From positions 162,416 through 226,415 of the forward strand of contig NZ_NULG01000007.1 in assembly GCF_002577195.1 (NCBI RefSeq): DNA of 64,000 nucleotides, written 5' to 3'. A program made the translations under genes and the position numbers. This document shows, piece after piece, positions 50,894-61,110 of the stretch. The notes below the pieces were generated by a model. The model saw only the letters and a program-made list of their open reading frames with translations. It made no database searches and was not told the origin of the DNA. Within the stretch, counting starts at the first letter, position 1, and the number at the start of each line of letters is the position of its first letter. Origin of the DNA: Bacillus sp. AFS041924 (lineage in GTDB: Bacteria; Bacillota; Bacilli; Bacillales; Bacillaceae_G).

Positions 50894-52369
50894 CTATGCC
50901 AGTCTTTTTTTCATTTCTTCATATTGTTCTTCTATTTTTTGATTTTTATTTGAAGTTATCAAACTAACAACGATAACAGCTACTAAACTAAAAAAGAAGC
51001 CTGGTACCATTTCGTATAGATTAATCGTTTGTTTAATAACATCTACACTAATCCAAATAATAACCGTTAATGCCCCTACAATCATACCTGCAAGTGCTCC
51101 CCAACGAGTCATTCGTTTCCAGAATAAACTTAATAAAATTGCTGGTCCAAATGCAGCTCCGAAGCCGGCCCAAGCATTACCTACAAGGTTTAGAATCGTA
51201 TCACTTGGTTTTAATGACAATAGAAGCGATACAACTGCAACGATTAAAACAGATAAACGTCCAACACGAACAAGCTCTTTTTCAGTAATGTCTCTTTTAC
51301 CAAAAATTCGATATAAATCTTCAGTTAATGCACTTGATGTTACTAATAGCTGTGAAGAAATCGTACTCATAATTGCTGCCAAAATAGCAGATAACAAGAA
51401 GCCCGTAATTAAGGGATGAAATAAAGTATTTGCGAAAAAGATAAAGATTGTTTCCGGATCTTTTAACGTTAAATTGTTAACAGATATATAAGCGATTCCT
51501 ACAAGCCCTGTAAGTGCCGCACCTACGATTGTAAAAAGCATCCAACTCATACCAATTCGTCGAGCTGGTTTTAATTCTTTTACAGTTGAAATTGCCATAA
51601 AGCGTACAATAATATGTGGTTGTCCAAAATACCCTAATCCCCAAGCAAGTAATGAAACAATTCCAACGACGGAAGTTCCCGTGAAGATATTTAATAATTT
51701 TGGATCAATATTTTGTATCTCATCAAATACTGGTTTTACACCACCCATATTTGTAAATGCCACTAAAGGAACCATTATAAGAGCGATAAACATAATTAAG
51801 CCTTGTACAAAATCTGTTAAACTAACAGCCAAGAAGCCACCGAATAATGTATAAGCAATTACAACACCTGCCGTTACAAATAGCCCAATTTTATAATCAA
51901 TTCCGAAAGCGGATTCAAATAATGTACCCCCAGATACAAGTCCAGCTGAGCAATACAGTGTAAAGAAAATAATAATAACTATTGCTGAAGCGATTCTTAA
52001 AATTCTACTTGTATCTTGGAACCTTTTTTCAAAGTAATTTGGGATTGTAATTGAATTGTCTGCAACCTCTGTAAAAACTCTTAATCTAGGCGCTAGTAGT
52101 AAATAGTTTAAATATGCCCCAACCGTAAGTCCAATAGCAATCCATACAGAAGAAATCCCAGTCGCATACATTGCTCCAGGTAATCCCATCAACATCCAAC
52201 CACTCATATCAGCTGCCCCAGCTGAAAGTGCAGTAACTGCTGGTCCAAGTCCACGGTCACCTAGCATATACTCGGATAGACTATTAGTTGATTTTTTATA
52301 AGCGTATACACCAATAGCTAACATAAAAATAAAGTAAATAGAAATCGATATAAGTACTTGCGTATCCAT
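50894..52369 (-). CDS. putP: sodium/proline symporter
   Basis: 491 residues, SSS family, 13 helices. PutP signatures: YKKSTNSLSEYMLGDRGLGP (Na-site helix region near residue 25-45), LSAGAADMSGWMLMGLPGA and GYFGQPHIIVRFMAI, FGAAFGPAILLSLFWKRMTR. Imports proline with sodium. ATG 52369 with AGGAATG upstream. Stands alone with its own terminator. It could be the osmoregulated OpuE instead; sequence alone does not separate them. Confidence 0.92.
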   Translation of the reverse strand: MDTQVLISISIYFIFMLAIGVYAYKKSTNSLSEYMLGDRGLGPAVTALSAGAADMSGWMLMGLPGAMYATGISSVWIAIGLTVGAYLNYLLLAPRLRVFTEVADNSITIPNYFEKRFQDTSRILRIASAIVIIIFFTLYCSAGLVSGGTLFESAFGIDYKIGLFVTAGVVIAYTLFGGFLAVSLTDFVQGLIMFIALIMVPLVAFTNMGGVKPVFDEIQNIDPKLLNIFTGTSVVGIVSLLAWGLGYFGQPHIIVRFMAISTVKELKPARRIGMSWMLFTIVGAALTGLVGIAYISVNNLTLKDPETIFIFFANTLFHPLITGFLLSAILAAIMSTISSQLLVTSSALTEDLYRIFGKRDITEKELVRVGRLSVLIVAVVSLLLSLKPSDTILNLVGNAWAGFGAAFGPAILLSLFWKRMTRWGALAGMIVGALTVIIWISVDVIKQTINLYEMVPGFFFSLVAVIVVSLITSNKNQKIEEQYEEMKKRLA

Positions 52370-52706
52370 GACATTCCTCCGTTTTACAATGATGTAGAAA
52401 AACTATTAATGGATAACATTCTCATTAAGAGAATACACCCCAAATTACGTAGACACGATTCCTCACTTCTACATAAAGTTATCTTATTATAATAATCTGA
52501 AAATTACAACCAATATAAAAAAGTAATACTATTAAAAAAATTCAAATTATTATTATGAGGTTTAAAAGTACCGTTATACATTTGCATTCTAAGTTGAAAT
52601 AACATATCTGAATTCAAAAGTAATTAAACGAAAAACAGTATAAAAAAAAGACAAACTAATAAAAGTTTGCCTTTTAACTAAAACAGTTATTTTAAAAGTC
52701 ACAGAA
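52370..52706. other. intergenic with a terminator at its right end
   Basis: Holds the putP promoter region (not clear) and a hairpin aaaagacaaac/gtttgcctttt at 52646-52675 with a T-run on the minus strand, terminating the ArsB/NhaD-type gene. Confidence 0.6.
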
Positions 52707-54029
52707 TTATATTAGAAATTTAACATATAAATATACGTTAGATAAGAGAAGTGAAAATAATGTGATCGGAAGACCAATCTTCAAGAAATCCCAATATCCA
52801 AACTTATGCCCTTCTCTTGATGCTATTCCCGCTGCTACAACATTTGCAGAAGCTCCTATTAATGTTCCATTTCCGCCAAGGCAAGCACCTAATGCAAGAG
52901 ACCACCATAATACTTCAACTTGAGGAGCATCTGGAGAAAGCCCCATTCCTACCGATAAATCTTGAATCAAAGGTATCATAGTTGCTACAAAAGGTATATT
53001 ATCGATTATAGCTGAGGCAATTCCTGAAACCCATAATATTAAAGGTGCCGCTATCTGAATATTACCATTTGTTAATTCTAATACCTTTTTTGCTAATGTA
53101 CCGATTAAACCAATATCTACTAACCCACCTACAAGTACAAATAAACCGGCAAAGAAAAAGATAGTAACCCATTCTATATTCGCAAATATCTCCTCTAGAT
53201 CACGTTCTTTCACACCAATAATCATTAAAATTGTAGCGCCTAACATAGCGACAAGGGCTGCATCTAAATGTAAAATTGAGTGAAGAATAAATCCTAATAA
53301 AGTAATTCCCAGAACAACGAGTGATTTTATTAATAGAGTCTTATCTTTAATATAGTCTTTTTCATTGATTGACATCAATATTTTAATTTGCTCTGATGTT
53401 GTTACTAACCTTTTTCGATAAATAAAATAAATAATGATTGTTGTTGCTATAACAATTATTGCAATAATAGGTGCTAAATTCATTAAAAAAGAATTAAACG
53501 TTAAATGTTTATTAGCTGAACCAATCATAATATTAGGTGGATCACCAATCAACGTCGCTGTTCCTCCTATATTGGAATAGATCACTTCAAGGATTAAAAA
53601 TGGTCTTGGATCAACTTTTAAAATCCTTGTAATAGATAATGTAATTGGAACGATTAATAAGATCGTAGTTACATTGTCAAGAAATGCTGAACAAATTGCT
53701 GTTAATAATGACAATGAAATTAATATTTGTATTGGTTTACCTTTTGAGAATTGAGCAGTCTTTATAGCTATATATTCAAATAGTCCAGACTTACTTGTAA
53801 TATAAACTATGATCATCATGCCAATTAAAAGCATAATCGTTTCCCATTCAATATGAGTCGTTAATGCCGAACGCAAATCAACAGCCCCTATACCAACTAT
53901 TATGCCCGCTCCTAATAATGCAATTAACGCTCTATTCATTTTTTCAGTTATAATAAAAGCATATGCAAGTAAAAAGACTACAATGGTTGCATAATATCTC
54001 CAATTATATCCATGTTCTAAATGTTCCAT
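52707..54029 (-). CDS. ArsB/NhaD-type anion permease or Na+/H+ antiporter
   Basis: 440 residues from ATG 54029 (GGGGGAG 6 bases upstream). Ion-transporter superfamily: IEWETIMLLIGMMIIVYITS (residues ~59-78), DNVTTILLIVPITLSITRIL, NIGGTATLIGDPPNIMIGSA and the second-half repeat DNIPFVATMIPL, LGGNGTLIGASANVVAAG. Both repeats are intact. Might export arsenite or move sodium or a dicarboxylate; sequence alone cannot choose. Single gene. Confidence 0.87.
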   Translation of the reverse strand: MEHLEHGYNWRYYATIVVFLLAYAFIITEKMNRALIALLGAGIIVGIGAVDLRSALTTHIEWETIMLLIGMMIIVYITSKSGLFEYIAIKTAQFSKGKPIQILISLSLLTAICSAFLDNVTTILLIVPITLSITRILKVDPRPFLILEVIYSNIGGTATLIGDPPNIMIGSANKHLTFNSFLMNLAPIIAIIVIATTIIIYFIYRKRLVTTSEQIKILMSINEKDYIKDKTLLIKSLVVLGITLLGFILHSILHLDAALVAMLGATILMIIGVKERDLEEIFANIEWVTIFFFAGLFVLVGGLVDIGLIGTLAKKVLELTNGNIQIAAPLILWVSGIASAIIDNIPFVATMIPLIQDLSVGMGLSPDAPQVEVLWWSLALGACLGGNGTLIGASANVVAAGIASREGHKFGYWDFLKIGLPITLFSLLLSNVYLYVKFLI

Positions 54030-54258
54030 ATCCTTCTCCCCCAAAACTTTTATAATGTTCTAATCTAAACTCTTGGCAACTAAGGAAGTGCAATGAGATG
54101 AAATCAAAACAAAAAAGCCTGTCCCAAAGGCATAATAATCCCCTAGTGACAGACTCCCCCATAAAAAACATATTCTATCTTTTAATATATCATCCAATAT
54201 TATAATTCAATTATTATTCTTTTTGAAGTCCAATTCCATTTAAATAAATTATTACTCT

Positions 54259-54450
54259 TTATTGTATATTATGATTATTTGCATATGGGTCATAAATACC
54301 ACTTAATAAAAGTATAGAAATATTAAAACCTAGTAAAGTTAAAACAGCTAAAAAATAAGGTTTTTTCCTTTGTTTAAATACTTGAATTAGAGTTGTAACT
54401 AAAAGAATAAAAGAACCCATAAAAATAACAATTCCCAATCCGATATTCAT
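54259..54450 (-). CDS. small hypothetical membrane protein
   Basis: 63 residues: helices 3-22 and 31-50 with a basic loop QRKKPY, tail GIYDPYANNHNIQ. ATG 54450, GGAGAA about 13 bases upstream. Function unknown. Confidence 0.5.
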   Translation of the reverse strand: MNIGLGIVIFMGSFILLVTTLIQVFKQRKKPYFLAVLTLLGFNISILLLSGIYDPYANNHNIQ

Positions 54451-54624
54451 AGTAAGTTTATTTCTCCTATGTCTATTTGTAAGTTGAAATTTATTTTATC
54501 ATTTAGTCCAAAAAAATTAATCAATCAAAAGACACATAAAAACCCTAATTTCTTATTGTACTAATCTGCCATTATGTTGAATAAGAAACATCTTTAGTAA
54601 ATGATCTATTTCTAACCATTTACA

Positions 54625-54666
54625 ACAGAAAACCAGAAAAACCCTCTGCCGGGCTTTTCTGGTTTC
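54625..54666 (-). terminator. terminator of yhbH
   Basis: aaaccagaaaa ... ttttctggttt stem; A/T-runs at both sides. Same style as at 50283 and 40135. Confidence 0.85.
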
Positions 54667-54711
54667 ACTTACTATTCAACTTGCACTTTATTAAAGCCAA
54701 TTATCCAGCGA

Positions 54712-55905
54712 TTATTTCGCTGCTTTCTCATGCTCCTGTTTAAAAAAGCTCTTCATTGAATGGAATACATCTGATTTTTGTTTAAGGATGTAATAGCGGA
54801 ATTTTTCATCATTAATGTTTTTATATGCGGACATTAGAGTAGAGTGTCGATTGTATTGGTTTACTTCTCCGTATCCGAACATATTGCTAACTTTCATTAA
54901 TTCTTGAACTAATTTTACACAGCGAGCATTGTCAGATGTTAAATTATCTCCATCAGAGAAGTGGAATGGATAAATATTATATCTTTCCGGAGAGTATTTG
55001 AATTCAATTACTTCTAAAGCTTTTCGATAAGCAGATGAACAGATTGTTCCTCCACTTTCTCCTTTTGTGAAAAACTCTTCTTCTGTAACAACTTTTGCTT
55101 CTGTATGATGTGCTATAAATTCGATATCCACTGATTCATACTTTGTTCTTAAAAATCTAGTCATCCAAAAGAAGAAGCTACGTGCCATATACTTTTCCCA
55201 TAAGCCCATACTTCCGCTCGTATCCATCATTGCGAGTACGACGGCTTTAGATTCTGGTTTTCTTATTTCATTCCATGTGCGGAACTTTAAGTCTTCTGGA
55301 GATATTGGATAGAATGAAGGAGTACCACTCATAGCGTTACGTTTGAACGCTGACATCATCGTACGTTTCTTATCAATATTACCCATTAAACCGGTTTTTC
55401 TAATATCATTAAATTCAATGTTTTCTACAGTATTTAAATCTTGTTCTTTTCTTTTTAAATCAGGTAATTCTAACTGACTAAAAAGAGCTTCCTCTAATTC
55501 CATTAGTGAAACCTCTGCCTCATAATAATCTTCACCTGATTCTTTGCCTGCGCCTTGCCCTTTACCAGCACCTTTTTGCGGCTGGCCTCCTTGTGATCCA
55601 TCTCTTGCCACTACATCGCCAACTTTACTGTCTCCAGTACCCTGACCAACGTGTTTATTTTTATCATAGTTGTATCTAATCTTATATTCATCTAGTGACC
55701 GAATTGGGATTTTTACTACATCCCGCCCGTTTGACATTATGATGCTTTCTTCTGTTATCAAATCTGCTAAATTCTTTTTTATCGCCTCTTGTACCTTCTC
55801 TTGGTGGCGCTGTTGGTCATCGTGTCCTTTACGATGGAGGGTCCAGTCTTCCTGTGAAATGGTAAAATTATGCTTTTGTTCATGTTCAATATTTTCATTA
55901 CTCAT
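54712..55905 (-). CDS. yhbH: sporulation protein YhbH (DUF444)
   Basis: 397 residues. N-terminal acidic/His-rich segment ([20 protein letters not shown]), Gly/Gln-rich linker near 100-130, then a von Willebrand-type domain with [20 protein letters not shown] near residue 228. Partner of PrkA in stress and sporulation. ATG with GGGAGGG upstream. In B. subtilis it directly follows prkA; here an aldo/keto reductase gene intervenes. Fragments of its 3' end are found at 47354 and 50330. Confidence 0.93.
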   Translation of the reverse strand: MSNENIEHEQKHNFTISQEDWTLHRKGHDDQQRHQEKVQEAIKKNLADLITEESIIMSNGRDVVKIPIRSLDEYKIRYNYDKNKHVGQGTGDSKVGDVVARDGSQGGQPQKGAGKGQGAGKESGEDYYEAEVSLMELEEALFSQLELPDLKRKEQDLNTVENIEFNDIRKTGLMGNIDKKRTMMSAFKRNAMSGTPSFYPISPEDLKFRTWNEIRKPESKAVVLAMMDTSGSMGLWEKYMARSFFFWMTRFLRTKYESVDIEFIAHHTEAKVVTEEEFFTKGESGGTICSSAYRKALEVIEFKYSPERYNIYPFHFSDGDNLTSDNARCVKLVQELMKVSNMFGYGEVNQYNRHSTLMSAYKNINDEKFRYYILKQKSDVFHSMKSFFKQEHEKAAK

Positions 55906-56187
55906 TTTCTTTCCCTCCCTTACTTGTTTTGATTTATTGTAAAAATAAAAAAATCGTCACACAATAATACACAATTGCATAAACTAATTCGGTAGGTGAT
56001 TTTCTACCCTTTTTTATGGATTACTCTATCATATGCAGAAGGACACAATAATTGACAATGTTTCTTCTAAATTTTGCACCCATTTTTTCAGAAAATAGGA
56101 CGAGCCCCTAAAATTAAATATATTTATATAAAAATTTTAATCAACTTTTGTCAGAAAAATTACATAATCTTGAGCTAAAAAAAAACA
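55906..56187. other. intergenic, upstream of yhbH
   Basis: AT-rich, no ORF with a ribosome site. Must carry the yhbH promoter (expected sigma-E/sigma-B type in bacilli), which I cannot place with confidence. Confidence 0.4.
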
Positions 56188-56231
56188 AAAAAATAAGTGG
56201 AAAACTAAAAATAGTTCTCCACTTATTTTTT
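56188..56231 (-). terminator. terminator of the aldo/keto reductase
   Basis: Stem aaaaaataagtgga / tccacttattttttt, immediately past the stop at 56232 on the minus strand. Confidence 0.85.
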
Positions 56232-57134
56232 TTATGGCAAATTATGTCCCATACCAGCTACATAGATTCGCAGCCATTGTTCAGCTGTCATACTTAATTT
56301 TGTAGACTCAACAGCTGTTTTAACACGTTCAATTTTTCCAGAACCTACGATAGGCATCATTTTAGCAGGATGAGCTAATAGCCATGCATACAATACTTCA
56401 TCAATTGAATTTGCACCAATTTCACTTGAAATCTCTTCAAGCATCGCACGCACACGTACCGCTGTTTCAGACTGACTTGTAAAGATTTGACCGCCTGCTA
56501 ATGGGGACCAGATCATTGGGGCAATATCTTTTTCAAGTAACAAATCAATTGTTCCTTTTTCAAAATGCTCTAATTGCATAGGTGAAACTTCAATTTGATT
56601 CGTAACTAAAGGCATATCAAGATATGCTTGTAATGCATTAAATTGAGATGGTAAAAAGTTTGATACACCAAAATGGCGCACTTTCCCTTCTGAATGAAGC
56701 TGATTAAACGCCTCAGCAATTTTCTTAGGATTCATAAAAGGATTTGGTCTATGTATTAAAAGTAAATCGATATAATCTGTTTGTAGATTTTGCAAAGAAT
56801 TATTAACACTCATTAGGATATGTTCTTTACTAGTATCATAATGATTCATTTTAAGTTCCGGGAATTTTGATGACTTTAACTTAATTCCACATTTTGTAAC
56901 GATTTGAATTTTCTCACGAAGCTCTGGTTTTAATGCTAAAGCTTTGCCAAAAATTTCTTCACAAGTATACCCACCATAAATATCGGCATGATCAAAAGTT
57001 GTAATTCCTAAATCAATACACTCTTCTATAAAAGTTACTAATTGTTCTGATGTCATTTTCCATTCAGCTAAACGCCATAACCCGTGAATAATTTGTGAAA
57101 ACTCTAGTCCTTCAGCTATTTGAATTCTTTTCAT
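56232..57134 (-). CDS. aldo/keto reductase (YdhF-type)
   Basis: 300 residues, (beta/alpha)8 barrel. Tetrad: Asp in FDHADIYGGY (~48), Tyr in the same motif (~53), Lys in VTKCG (~87), His in LLIHRPNPF (~127). NADPH site GSGKIERVKTAVE near 262. Reduces aldehydes or ketones. ATG with GAGCTAGC upstream, moderate. Inserted between prkA and yhbH, which are usually adjacent. Resembles E. coli YdhF. Confidence 0.9.
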   Translation of the reverse strand: MKRIQIAEGLEFSQIIHGLWRLAEWKMTSEQLVTFIEECIDLGITTFDHADIYGGYTCEEIFGKALALKPELREKIQIVTKCGIKLKSSKFPELKMNHYDTSKEHILMSVNNSLQNLQTDYIDLLLIHRPNPFMNPKKIAEAFNQLHSEGKVRHFGVSNFLPSQFNALQAYLDMPLVTNQIEVSPMQLEHFEKGTIDLLLEKDIAPMIWSPLAGGQIFTSQSETAVRVRAMLEEISSEIGANSIDEVLYAWLLAHPAKMMPIVGSGKIERVKTAVESTKLSMTAEQWLRIYVAGMGHNLP

Positions 57135-57202
57135 ATATGCTAGCTCACCCTTCTATTATTCGTTATCATCATTATAGGATAAACGTTATTAAATACAAAA
57201 GA

Positions 57203-57233
57203 AAACGGCTACCTAATTAGATAGCCGCTTAAA
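57203..57233 (-). terminator. terminator of prkA
   Basis: Minus strand gcggctatc-taatta-ggtagccgt followed by tttctttt. Confidence 0.8.
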
Positions 57234-57237
57234 CAAT

Positions 57238-59133
57238 TTATCGATTTAGTAAAGAGCCTACATAACGTAATAATTCATTCGCGGAAGTTGAATTATATCC
57301 ATATTCATCTACTAATCGGCTAACAACGTCATTGATTTTCTTTAATTGACGCTCGTCAGGCGTTTTTGTGGACGTCGTAATCTTCACAACATCCTTCAGA
57401 TCCGAAAAAAGTTTCTTTTGGATTGCTTCTTTTAATCTTTCATGTGAATTGTAATCAAAACGTTTTCCTTTCCGTGCATATGCAGAGATTCGAATCAAGA
57501 TTTCTTCACGGAATGCTTTTTTCGCATTTTCAGAAATTCCAATCTGTTCCTCTATAGAACGCATTAGCTTTTCATCTGGATTCATTTCTTCTCCAGTTAA
57601 CGGATCTCGTAGTTTATTCTTATTGCAATATGCTTCTACATTATCAAGATAGTTATCCATAAGCGTTTTAGCAGACTCTTCATATGAATAAACAAATGCT
57701 TTTTGAACTTCTTGTTTTGCAATATCATCGTATTCTTTTCTCGCTATTGATATGAAGTTCATATATCTTTCACGATCTTCGTTCGAAATTGAAGGGTGCT
57801 GATCCAATCCATCTTTTAATGATCGTAAAACATCTAACGCATTAATTGAAGGAATTTCTTTTCGAATAATTGTAGATGAAATACGGTTAATTACATAGCG
57901 TGGATCGATACCATGCATACCTTCATCTAAATATTCTTTCTTCAGTTCTTCTAAATCAACAGTGTTGTAGCCCTCTACCATTTCGCCATCATAAAGACGC
58001 ATCTTCTTCACTAAATCAATATCTCCTCGTTTTGGTTCTTTTAAACGAGTAAGAATTGTAAACATTGCTGCAACACGTAATGTATGTGGAGCAATATGAA
58101 CATTTGAAACATCACTTTCAGAGATCATTTTTTGATAAATTCTCTCTTCTTCACTTACTCTTAAATTATACGGAATTGGCATTACAATAATACGTGAATG
58201 AAGTGCCTCATTCTTCTTATTATTAATAAAAGATCTGTACTCTGTTTCATTCGTATGTGCAATAATTAATTCATCCGCAGAAATCAATGCAAAACGCCCT
58301 GCCTTAAAGTTACCTTCTTGCGTCAGGGATAATAGGTGCCATAAAAACTTTTCATCACATTTTAACATCTCTTGGAATTCCATCATTCCACGGTTTGCTT
58401 TATTCAATTCACCATCAAATCGATAAGCACGTGGATCAGATTCTGATCCAAATTGAGCAATTGTGGAAAAATCAATACTTCCTGTTAAGTCTGCAATATC
58501 TTGAGATTTAGGATCAGATGGACTGAATGTACCTATTCCAACTCGGCGATCCTCTGACAAGAATATTCTCTCTACCATAACATCTTCAATTCTTCCACCA
58601 AACTCTTGTTCAAGTCTCATTAAATTTAAAGGTGAAAGATTTCCTTCAATTCGAACTCCATATTCAGTGAAAAAATCGTCTCTCAAATGGTTAGGAATTA
58701 AGTGTAATGGGTCTTCATGCATTGGGCAACCTTTAATTGCGTAGATTGCGCCTTGATCAGACCTTGAATAAGATTCTAAGCCTCTCTTTAACATCGTTAC
58801 TAGTGTAGATTTACCACCACTTACAGGACCCATTAATAATAAAATACGTTTTTTTACATCTAATCTCTTGGCAGCGGGATGGAAGTATTCTTCCACGAGT
58901 CTCTCTAAAGCTTCTTCTAATCCATATAGGTTGTTATTAAAGAAACTGTAGGTTTTTTTACCATTCACTTCTTCAATACCTGCGTCTTTAATCATATTAT
59001 AAATTCTAGAATGTGCAGTTTGTGCAACCAATGGCTCTTCTTTTAACATTTCAAGATACTCAGCAAAAGTGCCTTCCCATTTCAGTCTTTGTTCCATGTC
59101 CCGATGCTGCTCAAGTTTCTTTAAAATATCCAT
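57238..59133 (-). CDS. prkA: serine protein kinase PrkA
   Basis: 631 residues from ATG 59133 (AAGGAGGT 8 bases upstream; a longer frame to 59157 is against the family's length, B. subtilis 631). AAA+ module with P-loop MGPVSGGKSTL (residues 101-111), conserved YAIKGCPMHEDPLHLIP and LTGSIDFSTIAQFGSESDPR, and a C-terminal kinase-like part. It acts in sporulation and stress, possibly as an ATP-dependent protease. Single transcript. Confidence 0.97.
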   Translation of the reverse strand: MDILKKLEQHRDMEQRLKWEGTFAEYLEMLKEEPLVAQTAHSRIYNMIKDAGIEEVNGKKTYSFFNNNLYGLEEALERLVEEYFHPAAKRLDVKKRILLLMGPVSGGKSTLVTMLKRGLESYSRSDQGAIYAIKGCPMHEDPLHLIPNHLRDDFFTEYGVRIEGNLSPLNLMRLEQEFGGRIEDVMVERIFLSEDRRVGIGTFSPSDPKSQDIADLTGSIDFSTIAQFGSESDPRAYRFDGELNKANRGMMEFQEMLKCDEKFLWHLLSLTQEGNFKAGRFALISADELIIAHTNETEYRSFINNKKNEALHSRIIVMPIPYNLRVSEEERIYQKMISESDVSNVHIAPHTLRVAAMFTILTRLKEPKRGDIDLVKKMRLYDGEMVEGYNTVDLEELKKEYLDEGMHGIDPRYVINRISSTIIRKEIPSINALDVLRSLKDGLDQHPSISNEDRERYMNFISIARKEYDDIAKQEVQKAFVYSYEESAKTLMDNYLDNVEAYCNKNKLRDPLTGEEMNPDEKLMRSIEEQIGISENAKKAFREEILIRISAYARKGKRFDYNSHERLKEAIQKKLFSDLKDVVKITTSTKTPDERQLKKINDVVSRLVDEYGYNSTSANELLRYVGSLLNR

Positions 59134-59333
59134 GGACAAGTACCTCCTTCTTCTCATCTGTAAGAGAGATTATTAAAGGATATGCAAGGATGTCCGTACT
59201 CATGATATCTTTGTTCAGGAAAATATATTTTATCAAAACTTATTTCTCATAAATTTACTTTCATAATTCTATGTTTTTTTTGTATAATAAGTTTAGGGTA
59301 TTGGGAATTTTTCAATTGGGAGGATACATACTG

Positions 59334-59429
59334 ATGAGACTAGTATTAATTTTATTAGTTACAGCATCATTCATAGCAGCAATTTTCACAGGCGGCTATA
59401 ATGACAGACCTGGACTGAAAAACCGATAA
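59334..59429 (+). CDS. 31-residue membrane peptide
   Basis: MRLVLILLVTASFIAAIFTG then GYNDRPGLKNR: one N-terminal helix and a short polar tail. GGGAGG ribosome site 10 bases upstream, a TATAAT at 59283-59288 and a terminator hairpin (59436-59504, agatgcttc...gaagcatcttttt) make a real gene likely. Conserved-looking; function unknown. Confidence 0.6.
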   Translation: MRLVLILLVTASFIAAIFTGGYNDRPGLKNR

Positions 59430-59532
59430 TATTTCAAAAGATGCTTCTTATAACGGCTCTTAATTTATTATAGACCGTATTAATGGAAGCATCTTTTTTA
59501 TTTTTACTAAAACGTCCAATCTTTAAATAAAA

Positions 59533-59553
59533 AAAATCACCCTTATAAGGTGA
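59533..59553 (-). terminator. terminator of trmL
   Basis: tcacccttataaggtga (59537-59553) with a T-run on the minus strand. Confidence 0.85.
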
Positions 59554-59563
59554 CTTTTATTTA

Positions 59564-60058
59564 TTATTTCGAATAATCCTTTACCTTTAACAATTCACGA
59601 AAATCTTGCTGACGCAAAGCTTCGTAAATTAAAATGGCAGCAGTATTAGATAAATTTAGTGATCTAATATGATCTGTCATCGGAATACGTAAGCAAGTAT
59701 CTATATTTTTTTCAATTAATTCTTTTGGTAGCCCAGTTGTTTCTCTACCAAAAACAAAGAAAATTTCTTCATCTAAATTTGTATAGTCAAAATTAGAATA
59801 AGTTTTTTCGCCAAATTTAGTAATAAAATAAAACTTTCCATCTTTATACTTATCAAATAAATCATCTAATGAATCATGATAATGAATATCTACATGCTCC
59901 CAATAATCAAGTCCAGCTCTTTTTAACATTTTATCATCAGTTGAAAACCCTAATGGACGAATTAAATGCAAACTTGTATCTGTTCCTGCACAAGTACGTG
60001 CAATATTCCCTGTATTTGCTGGAATTTGTGGTTGATATAATACAACGTGTATTCCCAT
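59564..60058 (-). CDS. trmL: tRNA (cytidine(34)-2'-O)-methyltransferase TrmL (CspR)
   Basis: 164 residues from ATG 60058 ([20 protein letters not shown]), chosen because GAGGTG is 6 bases upstream. SPOUT fold: NTGNIARTC for the tRNA side, FGRETTGLP and the SAM knot [20 protein letters not shown] at the C-terminus. Methylates the wobble base of tRNA-Leu. Last gene of the queG-amidase-trmL run, as in B. subtilis yhbA-yhbB-cspR. Confidence 0.95.
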   Translation of the reverse strand: MGIHVVLYQPQIPANTGNIARTCAGTDTSLHLIRPLGFSTDDKMLKRAGLDYWEHVDIHYHDSLDDLFDKYKDGKFYFITKFGEKTYSNFDYTNLDEEIFFVFGRETTGLPKELIEKNIDTCLRIPMTDHIRSLNLSNTAAILIYEALRQQDFRELLKVKDYSK

Positions 60059-60119
60059 CTCTTTCACCTCTATATGTTTCAATGCTTTATATTATACCAA
60101 AATCGTTATTAATAAGGTA

Positions 60120-61034
60120 TTATTCCATCGGAGGGTTAGAAAAGCCATCAATTATATGAAAAAACTTATACTTTATATTCTCAGTAAAAGCAGACGAGTC
60201 ATAATATGACCAATATCTTTTACGACTGTTTACAGTGTGTGCATTCACTAATGGTTCACCATTTTCATCCTTAGCAACAACGATTGTACAGTGATTCCAA
60301 ACTCCATCACCCTCAAAGTCATATAAGATGATATCCCCTAATGACAGATGCATTTGGGAGGGCACTTCTTCTGCTTTAATTCCATTTTTAGGCATGGGTA
60401 AAAATCTTCTTAACGCGTGTGCAACCCTCCAGCTGTAGCTACTATTAGAATGGTTTTTATACCACCAACCTACTCCTGGTTTGGGCATTCCAATCATTTT
60501 CAGTCCACCAGCCCTTAAACACTGCGATATAAAATTCGTACAATCATTCGCATATAATGGATATTCTTTATTATGGCCATCCCACCAGGTTTCAGCATAT
60601 TTAACAGCATTAAATCGGTTATATAGATTATTTCGATCGAATGTTTCATTTTCACCTAAATCATCTTCTTCTATGTCAAAGCTTTCAACATGAGTATCAA
60701 TAGGGAATGCTATGTCATATAAAATCTCTTCATTTCCGATTGCCACTTGTCTTGCTTCTTGATTTTCTTCAAAATATAAATCGGTTTGTTTTAAAAAAAA
60801 TCGAGTATGCAAAGTATAATTTATATACGTTACATCCCTTTCACTCCAACTATTGTTTACCTCAAGATTTCCATATACCTTTACTAATGATATATTCCGT
60901 TTATGATACAACTCCACTTTACGTTGAATTGCCTCATATTCTTTTTCTTGAATAAGTTGACTTCGTTCTCCTTCCCCAAAATAAAGCTGTAATCTTTCTT
61001 TTAAATAACGTTCTAAAAGGTCGCGATTAATCAA
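60120..61034 (-). CDS. yhbB: amidase-domain protein (YhbB-like)
   Basis: 304 residues from TTG 61034 (AAAGGGGG 7 bases upstream). N-terminal region is mixed (LLERYLKERLQLYFGEGERS); the C-terminal amidase_6 domain begins YNRFNAVKYAETWWDG and has the catalytic Cys in YANDCTNFISQCLRAGG (~180) with His in NHCTIVVAKDENG and Asn/His around VNAHTVNSRKRYWSYYDS. Cell-wall or peptide amidase by family, cytoplasmic or exported unclear as no signal peptide is seen. Between queG and trmL as in B. subtilis. Confidence 0.88.
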   Translation of the reverse strand: MINRDLLERYLKERLQLYFGEGERSQLIQEKEYEAIQRKVELYHKRNISLVKVYGNLEVNNSWSERDVTYINYTLHTRFFLKQTDLYFEENQEARQVAIGNEEILYDIAFPIDTHVESFDIEEDDLGENETFDRNNLYNRFNAVKYAETWWDGHNKEYPLYANDCTNFISQCLRAGGLKMIGMPKPGVGWWYKNHSNSSYSWRVAHALRRFLPMPKNGIKAEEVPSQMHLSLGDIILYDFEGDGVWNHCTIVVAKDENGEPLVNAHTVNSRKRYWSYYDSSAFTENIKYKFFHIIDGFSNPPME

Positions 61035-61110
61035 GATAATCCCCCTTTTCAACATTTATTCTAATACTATACGATGTTGAAAAATAGGAGATTATACCAC
61101 TCATTAATGA

